Made by a program: the position numbers and the translations under genes
In this document: positions 1 through 6,671 of the stretch, in pieces
Layout: the number at the start of each line of letters is the position of its first letter
How positions within the stretch are numbered: position 1 is the stretch's first letter
Notes under the pieces: model-generated
Databases searched by the model: none
The model's input: only the letters and a program-made list of their open reading frames with translations
What the model was told of the DNA's origin: nothing
Source: an uncultured Persicitalea sp.
Lineage (GTDB): Bacteria; Bacteroidota; Bacteroidia; Cytophagales; Spirosomataceae
Direction: 5' to 3'
Assembly (NCBI GenBank): GCA_950075905.1
Contig: CATMVR010000081.1
Coordinates: forward strand, 1-11,674
Length of the DNA: 11,674 nucleotides

Positions 1-297
1 GGGGGCGTAGCCGCCCGTCAGTACAAAGCGAAAGGCTACCTCAGCCTCCCCCGAAAGCGTACGCAACTGGCTCAAAACTTCGGCGGTTTCTTCCTGCGTG
101 AGAGGCAGGGGTAGTTTCAGCAGCCGGGCCGAGTTTTCAAACCGCGCCCAGTAGTCGTTCCAGCGGAAAGGCGCGCCATTGTAGGTACGAAAGTAGTCGA
201 ACATCCCATAGCCGCGCAGCAGGCCAAGGTCGTTGGTAGCTAAGCAGGCCGAGTCAATCGGCATAATCTGACCATTGAGATAGAGGTGGTAGGGCAT
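1..297 (-). CDS. Class IV PLP-dependent aminotransferase, N-terminal part (cut by left edge)
   Basis: An open frame starts at the ATG whose complement is at 295-297 and runs off the left edge, giving 99 residues beginning MPYHLYLNGQIMPID. The pattern of a small beta-hairpin with NGQ, then the conserved NDLGLLRGYGMFDYFRTYNG stretch (about residues 24-43) and an RFENSARLL helix, is typical of the N-terminal domain of fold-type IV PLP enzymes. That family includes branched-chain amino acid aminotransferase (IlvE), D-amino acid aminotransferase and aminodeoxychorismate lyase (PabC). The PLP lysine and substrate-specificity loops lie outside the window, so these cannot be told apart. The gene follows the binding-protein gene after 128 bases containing a repeat pair, so it is probably a separate transcription unit or at least an unrelated function. 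Family call is firm; substrate is unknown. Confidence 0.85.
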   Translation of the reverse strand, partial: MPYHLYLNGQIMPIDSACLATNDLGLLRGYGMFDYFRTYNGAPFRWNDYWARFENSARLLKLPLPLTQEETAEVLSQLRTLSGEAEVAFRFVLTGGYAP

Positions 298-344
298 AAG
301 GCAGGCAGTTAGTTAGCGCGGCGATTGAAAGAAAGGATTAAATT

Positions 345-388
345 GCGTTACAAACGCAAATCTCGGAGGTTCGCGTTACAAACGCAAA
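345..388. repeat. Pair of identical 16-bp units, each a small palindrome
   Basis: GCGTTACAAACGCAAA occurs at 345-360 and again, identical, at 373-388, a 28-base period. Each copy contains a hairpin: TTGCGTT/AACGCAA at 343-359 and GCGTT/AACGC at 373-385, both around an ACA centre. It lies between the binding-protein stop and the aminotransferase start. It could be an intergenic repeat element or a paired operator site; nothing in the sequence decides between them. Confidence 0.75.
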
Positions 389-425
389 CCAGCGGTCTGC
401 TTAGTTTGTGTCAAAATGAAGCCTT

Positions 426-1358
426 TTATTTCACGAATTGAGCCACATTCTTCTTCGTCACGAGCTGAAAAGGAATAAGTACCTGCACTTCGTAGGGTTG
501 CTTGTTAAGGATTTTCAGGGCTGTTTCGATAGCCTGTGAGCCCTGCTGTTGGGCATTTTGATATACAGTAGCGTCAAGGGTACCCTTCTGCACGGCCTGC
601 AAGGCGTCGGGGATGGCATCCACGCTCACCACTACGACCTTGTCTTTCATGCCCGCGGCGGTCAGGGCGTTGACGGCCCCCATGCCCATTTCGTCGTTGT
701 GGGCAAATACCGCATTGATCTGCCCGCCGTACGACTGAATCCAGTTTTCCATCAGCGACATGGCCTTGGCGCGGTCCCACTCGCCGGTCTGACTGGCGAT
801 GAGTTTGAGATCGGGATAGTTTTTCAAGACCTCCCGCGCGCCCTGCTCGCGCTTGATCTGCGCGGCCTGCCCCATATAGCCATGGATCATGATGACGTTG
901 CCTTTGCCGCCCAATCGCTCAGCGATGTATTTCATGGCGATGCGGGCCGACTCTACGTCGTCAGAACCCACGAAGGCCGAGGGTTTGGTGGCGGTTTCGG
1001 AGTTGACGTTGATGATGGGGATACCCGCGGCCTGCGCCTTGGCTACGGCCGGCGAACTGGCTTCTACTTCGCAGGGATTCATGATAATGGCGTCGACGCC
1101 CTGGGCAATGAAGCTTTCCACCTGCTCAATCTGTTTGAGGGCCGAGCGCTCGGCGTCTACGGTAATGAGTTCCACGCCCGCTTCCTGCGCTTTTTTGTCA
1201 ATCTCGTCGCTGACGTTGACGATAAATTCGTTCTGCATGCTCAGCATCGTGACGCCGATCACAGGTTTGTCGCCTTCGGCGCTATCGGTGTTTTGGTTGC
1301 AGCTGACGAGGGTGAGGGTAGTGAGGAAGGTAAGGGTAAGGGCAGTTAGGCGGTTCAT
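426..1358 (-). CDS. Periplasmic sugar-binding lipoprotein of CUT2 (ribose-type) ABC importer
   Basis: This 310-residue protein captures a sugar in the periplasm and delivers it to the permease encoded just upstream. The chosen start gives MNRLTALTLTFLTTLTLVSC, a lipoprotein signal with lipobox LVSC and the lipidated Cys20. An in-frame start 21 codons earlier would bury this signal and run into the repeat at 1392-1485, so it is rejected. From residue 32 it has the Peripla_BP_4 fold: PVIGVTM strand, INPx-type MNPCEVEA near 93, R170 in QIKREQG, AHNDEMGMGA at 219-228, VSVDAIPDA at 245-252, and Q268 in VYQNAQQQ. Ribose-binding protein has an Asp-Arg pair after its third strand; here the matching stretch is NVNSETA (117-123), so the ligand is probably not ribose. 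It is the last gene of the importer set, 171 bases after the permease. Confidence 0.93.
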   Translation of the reverse strand: MNRLTALTLTFLTTLTLVSCNQNTDSAEGDKPVIGVTMLSMQNEFIVNVSDEIDKKAQEAGVELITVDAERSALKQIEQVESFIAQGVDAIIMNPCEVEASSPAVAKAQAAGIPIINVNSETATKPSAFVGSDDVESARIAMKYIAERLGGKGNVIMIHGYMGQAAQIKREQGAREVLKNYPDLKLIASQTGEWDRAKAMSLMENWIQSYGGQINAVFAHNDEMGMGAVNALTAAGMKDKVVVVSVDAIPDALQAVQKGTLDATVYQNAQQQGSQAIETALKILNKQPYEVQVLIPFQLVTKKNVAQFVK

Positions 1359-1391
1359 TTTGATTTGAGTACTAGTATGAATGAAAGATTT

Positions 1392-1485
1392 TTTACCACA
1401 GAGTTTAAAGGAGTAAGACACAGAGTTTCACAGTGTTTTTACTCTATGCAACTCTGTGCAAAACTCTTCTTACTCTGTGGTTAAA
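1392..1485. repeat. Long imperfect palindrome built on CCACAGAG/CTCTGTGG
   Basis: The left end TTTACCACAGAG (1392-1403) is matched by CTCTGTGGTTAAA (1473-1485). Internally CACAGAGTT (1419-1427) is matched by AACTCTGTG (1450-1458), and AGTAAGA/TCTTACT lies between. Folded, it gives a long interrupted hairpin filling most of the permease to binding-protein gap. CACAGAG-type intergenic repeats are common in Bacteroidota, from general knowledge. It might stabilise or process the mRNA between rbsC- and rbsB-type genes, which would fit the usual need for excess binding protein; this is inference. Confidence 0.75.
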
Positions 1486-1500
1486 GAAAACAAAAAACTA

Positions 1501-1530
1501 CCCCCTTAAAACCCAAAACCACCCCAAACC
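1501..1530 (-). other. G-rich tract just after the permease stop codon
   Basis: Read on the coding (minus) strand, the 30 bases beginning at the last base of the permease stop codon contain G-runs of 2, 4, 2, 3 and 5 separated by short T-rich spacers. There are enough G-runs for a two-layer quadruplex in mRNA or DNA, but only three runs of three or more, so a three-layer one would need an imperfect tract. A role is not shown. Confidence 0.4.
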
Positions 1531-2510
1531 TACTTCTTCCGGTTCAAACCATCCAGCACCACCGCCCCAATGATAATAACTCCCATTACGACCTGCTGGT
1601 AGTAGGACGTGACATTGAGCAGGTCGAGGCCATTACTGATGACCCCGATGAGCAGTGCCCCAATGAGGGTACCCGTCATGGTACCACTGCCGCCGGAGGT
1701 ACTTGTTCCTCCAATAATAGCCGCGGCAATGGCATCGAGTTCGAAGCCCTGCCCGGCGTTGGGTTGGCCGGTGGTGATGCGGGAGGTCAGGACAATGCCG
1801 GCCAGGGCGGCCAGCAGTCCGCTGAGGATATACACCAGCATTTTGATTTTGGCAATGGGAATTCCCGAGGCCCGCGCGGCCTGTTCGTTGCCACCCACGG
1901 CGTACATGTAGCGGCCCCAGATGGTTTTGCGCAGCAGCAGGGAGCAAAGCACAAACACCACGATCAGGATAATGATCGGAAAAGGTACCCCAAAAACCTG
2001 TCCGCCGCCGATGAAGTTGAAGGTATCTGACAGGTTGGAAACCGGCCGGCCTTTGCTCAGGATGAGGGCCAGGCCGCGGCCAATGGTCATGGTGCCGAGC
2101 GTGACGATGAAAGGGGGTACTTTGCTACGGGTAATGACGAGGCCATTGAAGCCGCCCATCAGAAACCCGGCGCCAAGCGCCATCATCAGCGGAACAATGA
2201 GCGGATAGGTGTCGGGGTGGGCAAAGAGCGCCGCCACTACGCCCGTCACGGCCACCATGGAGCCGAGGGACAGGTCGATGCCCCCGGTAATAATGACAAA
2301 CGTAACGCCAAAGGCCAGCAGGGCGTTGATGGATACCTGCGTGACGATGATGGTGAGGTTGGAGACCGTCATAAAACGGGGTGTACTCAGCGCCAGGGCC
2401 AGGCATATGACCACGAAAGCCAGCAAAATGCCGAAGGTACCCATGCCTTGTACCCGTTTCCTGTATGAGCTGCCGGTTTGTCGATAGAGGGTGGTTAAGG
2501 TTTGTTTCAT
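1530..2510 (-). CDS. CUT2-family sugar ABC transporter permease (RbsC type)
   Basis: This 326-residue inner-membrane protein forms the translocation channel of the importer, normally as a dimer. After a short basic N-terminus, hydrophobic segments begin at about residue 26 and repeat to the C-terminus, about 8-10 in all. Family hallmarks are visible: ITGGIDLSLGSMVAVTG (74-90), PPFIVTLGTM (132-141), the cytoplasmic coupling loop AVGGNEQAARASGI (204-217) that docks to the ATPase, and LDAIAAAIIGGTS followed by GGSGTMTGTLIGALLIG (258-289). Length matches RbsC, XylH and related BPD_transp_2 proteins (about 320-330). It follows the ATPase gene after 54 bases, consistent with one transcript. The sugar cannot be deduced from the permease. 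Confidence 0.95.
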   Translation of the reverse strand: MKQTLTTLYRQTGSSYRKRVQGMGTFGILLAFVVICLALALSTPRFMTVSNLTIIVTQVSINALLAFGVTFVIITGGIDLSLGSMVAVTGVVAALFAHPDTYPLIVPLMMALGAGFLMGGFNGLVITRSKVPPFIVTLGTMTIGRGLALILSKGRPVSNLSDTFNFIGGGQVFGVPFPIIILIVVFVLCSLLLRKTIWGRYMYAVGGNEQAARASGIPIAKIKMLVYILSGLLAALAGIVLTSRITTGQPNAGQGFELDAIAAAIIGGTSTSGGSGTMTGTLIGALLIGVISNGLDLLNVTSYYQQVVMGVIIIGAVVLDGLNRKK

Positions 2511-2539
2511 TGAATAAAATCAGGTTTTGTATCTTGCAT

Positions 2540-2572
2540 AACGCTGACAGCGTTTGGAACGCTGTCAGCGTT
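2540..2572. repeat. Perfect 15-bp inverted repeat overlapping the ATPase stop codon
   Basis: AACGCTGACAGCGTT (2540-2554) and its exact complement AACGCTGTCAGCGTT (2558-2572) are separated by TGG. The element contains the ATPase stop codon (complement of 2565-2567) and the codon before it. The CTGACAG/CTGTCAG core is shared with the element at 5462-5494. It has no U-run after the stem on the minus strand, so it is better seen as a repetitive extragenic palindrome than a rho-independent terminator. Confidence 0.9.
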
Positions 2573-4067
2573 GTTGGTGAACTGCATGCGCCATAATCTT
2601 TTCCTGCGTAGCTTCACTTCGGTCGAGCAGCGCCGTTTGCCGGCCCTGCGAAAGGACCAGCACCCGGTCACAGAGGCCGGTGATTTCGGGTAGCTCAGAA
2701 GAAATCATCAGTACCGCAATGCCACGTTCAGTCAACTGACGGATCAATTTATAAATCTCATGTTTAGCACCAATATCAATCCCGCGGGTAGGTTCGTCCA
2801 GAATAATAATGTCCGGCCGGGCTAACAGTACTTTACCAATCACCACCTTTTGCTGATTGCCGCCGATGAGCTGCATGACGCCCTGTTGCAGGCTGGCGGT
2901 CTTGATGCGTAGCTCCGATACCATGAGTTCGGCGGCCCCCTCCTCGCTCCGGGCCTCGATAAAGCCCCATTGGGCGTAGTGTTTCAGACTAGCCAGCGTG
3001 AGGGTATGCTGCACCGACATGCCCGGAATGCACCCCAGCGCCTTGCGGTCTTCGCTGACATAGCCAATGCCATAGCGGATGGCGTCCTGGGGCGAGCGGA
3101 TGGTAACAGGCAGGCCTTTCACAAATACCTCCCCTCCGGCCAGCGGGTCCAGGCCAAAGATAGCGCGGGCTACTTCTGTACGCCCGGCGCCCATGAGGCC
3201 AGCCAGGCCAAGTACTTCCCCGGCGTGGAGGTCGAAGCTTACATCGGAGAACTTGCCCGGCTGGGTCAGATGCCGCACGGAGAGCAGTACCTCTTCCTGT
3301 TTACCTATGGCCACGGGAAAGAGCAGGTCAATCTGCCGACCTACCATGAGGGTAATCAACGCATTTCGATCCAGCTCGGCGGCTGGTTTGGTGGCAATGT
3401 ACTGCCCGTCGCGCAGTACCGTGATGGTATCGGCAATCTGGGCGATTTCTTCCATTTTGTGGGAAATGTAGATAATCGCAACGCCCTGTGTTTTCAGATC
3501 CTTGATCATGCGAAAAAGGGACGCTACCTCCTTGTCCGACAGGGCGGAGGTGGGCTCGTCCATGATAATGATCCGGGCGTTGTTGGAGATGGCTTTGGCG
3601 ATTTCCACCATCTGCATTTCGGCCACGCTCAGGTACTTCATCTTCATGCGGGGATCAATGGCTACACCGAGGGTACCGAGCAGGGTTTCTGTTTTCTGGT
3701 AAATGTCCTCATTATTGATCCAGCCGGGTAGCCAACGGGTGGTTTCCCGTCCCAGAAAAATATTGTCGGCTACGCTGAGTTCCGGCACAACCAGTAGTTC
3801 CTGGTGAATCATGGAGATGCCTTTTTTCAGAGTATCCTTTACATCCCGGTTTTTCAAAGGCTCACCTTCGAACAGAATCTCTCCCGCATCCGCCTTTTCC
3901 AAACCCATCAGGATTTTCATCAAAGTAGATTTTCCCGCTCCATTTTCACCCATCAACGCCAGTACTTCTCCCCGGTGCAGCGTCAACTGCACATCATCCA
4001 GGGCTTTGATGCCGCCGAAGGATTTGGAGAGGTGAGTGATTTGGAGAATCGGTTTGGACGAAGTCAT
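2565..4067 (-). CDS. CUT2-family sugar ABC transporter ATPase with two nucleotide-binding domains (RbsA type)
   Basis: This cytoplasmic protein hydrolyses ATP to drive sugar import. With the start MTSSKPILQ it has 500 residues, the usual RbsA length; an earlier in-frame ATG (4106) only adds 13 unconserved residues. Domain 1 is intact: Walker A GENGAGKST (40-48), Q-loop Q89, signature LSVAEMQ (146-152), Walker B IIIMDEP (166-172), switch H203. Domain 2 is degenerate as usual for this family: GLMGAGRTE (290-298) has Arg in place of the Walker A Lys and there is no switch His (MISSELPE, 454-461), although LIGGNQQ (400-406) and IIILDEP (420-426) remain. So only one site is likely to hydrolyse ATP efficiently. 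It lies directly upstream of the permease gene. The last codon and the stop fall inside a palindromic repeat. Confidence 0.96.
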   Translation of the reverse strand: MTSSKPILQITHLSKSFGGIKALDDVQLTLHRGEVLALMGENGAGKSTLMKILMGLEKADAGEILFEGEPLKNRDVKDTLKKGISMIHQELLVVPELSVADNIFLGRETTRWLPGWINNEDIYQKTETLLGTLGVAIDPRMKMKYLSVAEMQMVEIAKAISNNARIIIMDEPTSALSDKEVASLFRMIKDLKTQGVAIIYISHKMEEIAQIADTITVLRDGQYIATKPAAELDRNALITLMVGRQIDLLFPVAIGKQEEVLLSVRHLTQPGKFSDVSFDLHAGEVLGLAGLMGAGRTEVARAIFGLDPLAGGEVFVKGLPVTIRSPQDAIRYGIGYVSEDRKALGCIPGMSVQHTLTLASLKHYAQWGFIEARSEEGAAELMVSELRIKTASLQQGVMQLIGGNQQKVVIGKVLLARPDIIILDEPTRGIDIGAKHEIYKLIRQLTERGIAVLMISSELPEITGLCDRVLVLSQGRQTALLDRSEATQEKIMAHAVHQQR

Positions 4068-4118
4068 GCGTTTTCGGGTTTCTCTTAAACTTTTAGTTTT
4101 TGACAAACAAATTTGCTG

Positions 4119-4150
4119 TTTTTAACCGCCGGGCCGCGGGCGGTTAAAAA
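4119..4150. repeat. Perfect 12-bp inverted repeat, hairpin before the ATPase gene
   Basis: TTTTTAACCGCC (4119-4130) pairs exactly with GGCGGTTAAAAA (4139-4150) around a GC-rich 8-base loop. On either strand the T-run precedes and the A-run follows the stem, the wrong order for an intrinsic terminator. It lies 50 bases upstream of the ATPase start and could act as an mRNA hairpin at the 5' side of the importer genes, or simply be a repeat element. Confidence 0.8.
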
Positions 4151-4173
4151 GCTTACAGAGTAGCATTGCCATA

Positions 4174-4234
4174 AGTAAGCCCCGTCGAGGCAACACACTT
4201 AAAGTAAAAAGGTGTCGCCCCGATGGGGCCTACT
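4174..4234. repeat. Imperfect 23-bp inverted repeat, REP-like
   Basis: The arms 4174-4196 and 4212-4234 pair at 19 of 23 positions around a 15-base A-rich loop; the arms include GCCCCGTCGAGGCAACAC and GTGTCGCCCCGATGGGGC. Some mismatches become G-U pairs in RNA. It lies between the dehydrogenase stop and the hairpin at 4119-4150. From memory this resembles a dispersed intergenic repeat found in several Bacteroidota genomes; that should be confirmed by search. Confidence 0.75.
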
Positions 4235-4254
4235 AAATAAATGAGATAAAGCTA

Positions 4255-5418
4255 CTAGCCAATATCAGTTGCCACGCCGGTATCCTTCCAGCTGCGGTCG
4301 GCGGCAGAGTTCAGCACGGCTTCGCATACTTTCTGGGTTTCCAGAGCATCCTGAAACGTAGGATGGCAGGGCTCGCCGGTTTCCAGGCTTTTAAAGAAGT
4401 CGGCTACCTGATGCACAAACGAATGCTCGTAGCCGATGCTCGTACCGGGTATCCACCAGCGGCCCATGTAGGGTTGGTCGCTGTCTGTTACCAGAATGGA
4501 ACGCCAGCCGCGTACGATACCGTCGTCGTCGTGGTCGAAGTATTCCAGGCGGTTCATGTCGTGCAGGTCCCAGCGGATGGAGGCGTGCTCCCCGTTGATT
4601 TCGAAGGTATAGAGTGCCTTGTGGCCCCGGGCATAACGCGTAGACTCAAACAATCCAAGCGAGCCATTGGCGAAGTGACAGTGGAAAATACAGGCATCGT
4701 CAATTCCAACTTTCTGTACTTTACCGCTTGCCTGATGTACGCGCTCCTTAATGAAAGTCTCCGTTACGGCCGATACGTCGGTAATAGCGCCATTGATCCA
4801 CATAGCCGTATCAATGCAGTGCGCCAGCAGGTCGCCGGTTACGCCCGAGCCAGCGGCGTCAGCGTCGAGCCGCCAAAGAGCGGTGCCTCCCTGCGGCAAA
4901 TCGGGGCTAATGGTCCAGTCCTGTAGGAAGTTGGCGCGGTAGTGAAATATCTTCCCTAGCTTACCCGAATCTACAATCTGCTTGGCCAGGGTGACGGCCG
5001 GTACCCGGCGGTAGTTGTACCAAACGGTATTTTTAACCCCGGCTTTTTCAATGGCATCCACCATTGTCTGGGCTTCGGCCTGCGTACGGGCCAGGGGCTT
5101 TTCGCAGAGGATCATTTTACCAGCCGCAGCGGCCGCAATGGCGATTTCGGCGTGGGTATCGTTGGGCGTACAGATGTCAATGGCATCAATATCGTCGCGG
5201 GCCACCAGAGCTTTCCAGTCGGTTTCGTACGACTCAAAACCCCACTGCTCGGCAAAGGCTTTTACTTTGTCTTCGCTGCGGGCGCACACGGCTTTCAGAA
5301 CCGGGCGATATTCGTATTCAGGAAAGAAGTCACCCAGGCGCTTGTAGCCGTTGGTATGGGTACGTCCCATGAGGCCGCTGCCGATCAGGCCAATTCGTAT
5401 TTCTTTTTTGTCACTCAT
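4255..5418 (-). CDS. Gfo/Idh/MocA-family NAD(P)-dependent sugar dehydrogenase
   Basis: A 387-residue cytoplasmic oxidoreductase that should oxidise a sugar or polyol hydroxyl to a ketone. The N-terminal Rossmann domain has GLIGSGLMG (10-18), DICTPNDTHAEIAI (81-94) and the family motif CEKPLAR (105-111) with catalytic Lys107. The C-terminal domain has YNYRRVPA (134-141), then GSGVTGDLLAHCID (190-203), giving the Asp196/His200 spacing expected of the Lys-Asp-His catalytic set. Length and several blocks (NYRRVPAV, LQDW, AGSG, FANGSLG, IPG-IGYE, DFFKSLETG) resemble, from memory, levoglucosan 3-dehydrogenase and relatives; IolG-type inositol dehydrogenases are shorter (about 340). It sits between the second TIM-barrel gene (91 bases) and the importer genes (187 bases), which suggests that it acts early on the imported substrate. 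Substrate assignment is inference. Confidence 0.93.
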   Translation of the reverse strand: MSDKKEIRIGLIGSGLMGRTHTNGYKRLGDFFPEYEYRPVLKAVCARSEDKVKAFAEQWGFESYETDWKALVARDDIDAIDICTPNDTHAEIAIAAAAAGKMILCEKPLARTQAEAQTMVDAIEKAGVKNTVWYNYRRVPAVTLAKQIVDSGKLGKIFHYRANFLQDWTISPDLPQGGTALWRLDADAAGSGVTGDLLAHCIDTAMWINGAITDVSAVTETFIKERVHQASGKVQKVGIDDACIFHCHFANGSLGLFESTRYARGHKALYTFEINGEHASIRWDLHDMNRLEYFDHDDDGIVRGWRSILVTDSDQPYMGRWWIPGTSIGYEHSFVHQVADFFKSLETGEPCHPTFQDALETQKVCEAVLNSAADRSWKDTGVATDIG

Positions 5419-5461
5419 TGTCAGGGTAGTAGTTTGGTTTTAGGTAGGGATAATGGAAAGA

Positions 5462-5494
5462 ACACCTGACAGGTTTTGAAAATCTGTCAGGTGT
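5462..5494. repeat. Perfect 11-bp inverted repeat with CTGACAG core
   Basis: ACACCTGACAG (5462-5472) and CTGTCAGGTGT (5484-5494) are exact complements around an 11-base loop. The CTGACAG/CTGTCAG core matches that of the element at 2540-2572, so the two look like members of one repeat family with different outer arms. It lies in the gap between the TIM-barrel stop and the dehydrogenase start. Confidence 0.85.
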
Positions 5495-5509
5495 ATGTAC
5501 TGAGAAACT

Positions 5510-6565
5510 TTAAGACGCTACTTTCTCCTTCTCGGGCTCGTACCAGCCGTGCTTCTCCCGTACTTTGACCAGCGTAGCCAGAATGTCATTCCAGGTTTGC
5601 TGCTTGTGCATCACATCGTTGGAGAACATACAGCCGTCCCAGCAGATGTGCTTCAACCGCTTGGTGAGCTCCCCATTTTCATCACGCAGCCAGAAACCAG
5701 CGTCGTTCACTACATCCAGCTTACCGTTGGGGTCGGTAGCGAGGCAGTGGCGGCCAGTTTTGTCGTGCGAGCCGGTGCCGTGTACGGTACCGTCGTTCTG
5801 AGCTACGTGGAAATCGATGGTCCAGGGGCGGAGCGCGGCGGACATTTTAGTAAGAGCATCAGTAAGTACCTCCCGATCCTGCCAATCGTAATCAGCTGGT
5901 AAAATCCGTTCTTCGGGACGGTTGTAGCCCATTGTATAGAGAAGCGTATGCGACATATCGGCCTGGAAACCAATATTAGGCCGATCCACCATTTCCAGTG
6001 TTTCAACCATCGTTTTCCAGCCGTGCATACCACCCCAGCATATTTCGCCTTCGGCGGCCAGCTGTTCGTCATATTCCGCCGCGACATCAGAGGCCTCGCG
6101 GAAGGTATCCGCGATGAGTTTGGTGTTTCCGGCCGGATCTTTGGACCACTGCTCGGGGCTACTAGCCGAGTCGATGCGAATTACCCCCGAAGGACGAATG
6201 CCCATCTCGCGGAAAATCTTGCCAAAGTTACAGGCCTTGCGCACCATTTCAACGAACGTCTTCCGGTCCTCGTCGCTGCCCAGCGTGGGCCCGCCCCAGA
6301 TAGGAGCCACCAGGCTACCTACGTTCAAGCCGTAGCTCGCTATTTTCTCGCCCAGCTGCCTTATTTCGTCGTCGGAGGCATCAATATCAACATGCGGGCC
6401 AAGGAGGCCGAGGTCTACACCGTCAAATTTCTGACCATTCACTTCCGCATTGGCGGTCATTTCCAACATGGTGTCGAACGGAATGACGGGCTCAGAGTCG
6501 TCGCCTTTGCCCACGATTCCGGGCCAGGTGGCGTTGTGGAGTTTTGGATAATTATTTTCGGGCAT
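5510..6565 (-). CDS. Sugar phosphate isomerase/epimerase-like TIM-barrel protein (second of two)
   Basis: A 351-residue protein of the AP endonuclease 2 / xylose-isomerase-like TIM-barrel superfamily, predicted cytoplasmic and metal dependent. The start MPENNYPKLHNATWPG is chosen because the 18 residues of the longer frame (from 6619) are unconserved in character and extend towards the hairpin at 6622-6664. Candidate strands and ligands are GVDLG (49-53), LVAPIWGG (85-92), EGEICWGG (172-179; Glu172 or Glu174), FQADMSHT (200-207; Asp203, His206), DFHVAQNDG (251-259; His253), with D310 in ICWDGCMF as a possible last ligand. At 351 residues it is longer than the common 270-300 form, with an inserted region at about 255-300. 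Its reaction could be isomerisation, epimerisation, or elimination/hydration of a keto-sugar made by the neighbouring dehydrogenase. The substrate is unknown. Confidence 0.88.
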   Translation of the reverse strand: MPENNYPKLHNATWPGIVGKGDDSEPVIPFDTMLEMTANAEVNGQKFDGVDLGLLGPHVDIDASDDEIRQLGEKIASYGLNVGSLVAPIWGGPTLGSDEDRKTFVEMVRKACNFGKIFREMGIRPSGVIRIDSASSPEQWSKDPAGNTKLIADTFREASDVAAEYDEQLAAEGEICWGGMHGWKTMVETLEMVDRPNIGFQADMSHTLLYTMGYNRPEERILPADYDWQDREVLTDALTKMSAALRPWTIDFHVAQNDGTVHGTGSHDKTGRHCLATDPNGKLDVVNDAGFWLRDENGELTKRLKHICWDGCMFSNDVMHKQQTWNDILATLVKVREKHGWYEPEKEKVAS

Positions 6566-6621
6566 GATTACTAGGTTTTTAGGTGTTAGGAAATTAGCTT
6601 TTATATTCGAATTCAGCACTA

Positions 6622-6664
6622 AAAGCGGGTTAGGCCAAGCTTTTAACTCAATCTAACCCGCTTT
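6622..6664 (-). terminator. 12-bp stem-loop between the cupin and TIM-barrel genes, possible terminator
   Basis: AAAGCGGGTTAG (6622-6633) is exactly complementary to CTAACCCGCTTT (6653-6664) with a 19-base loop. On the minus strand the stem ends CCGCTTTT, giving only a four-base U-run, and the hairpin begins 8 bases after the cupin stop codon. It may attenuate or end part of the transcripts here, or protect the upstream mRNA. The T-run is longer on the plus strand, but no plus-strand gene precedes it. Confidence 0.45.
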
Positions 6665-6671
6665 CTTTTGC

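Noticed and set aside
345..388. CRISPR-like repeat pair
   Set aside because: There are only two short units with a 12-base spacer and no Cas genes, so it does not fit an array.
549..1349. Plus-strand open frame of 266 codons opposite the binding-protein gene
   Set aside because: It mirrors the strongly supported minus-strand lipoprotein gene, and its composition (many His, Val, Gly, Phe) is typical of an antisense shadow in GC-rich DNA. No family resemblance is visible.
1359..1421. 21-codon N-terminal extension of the binding protein
   Set aside because: It would hide the lipoprotein signal peptide and is translated from intergenic sequence next to a repeat.
2970..3731. Plus-strand open frame of 253 codons opposite the ATPase gene
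   Set aside because: It lies wholly within the ABC ATPase gene on the other strand and has no recognisable motif; it is a shadow frame.
426..4067. Assignment as a ribose operon (rbsABC)
   Set aside because: There is no ribokinase or RbsD, and the binding protein lacks the ribose Asp-Arg pair; the family is right but the substrate is not supported.
4119..4150. Rho-independent terminator upstream of the ATPase gene
   Set aside because: The poly-T lies on the wrong side of the stem on both strands, so the U-run that releases the transcript is missing.
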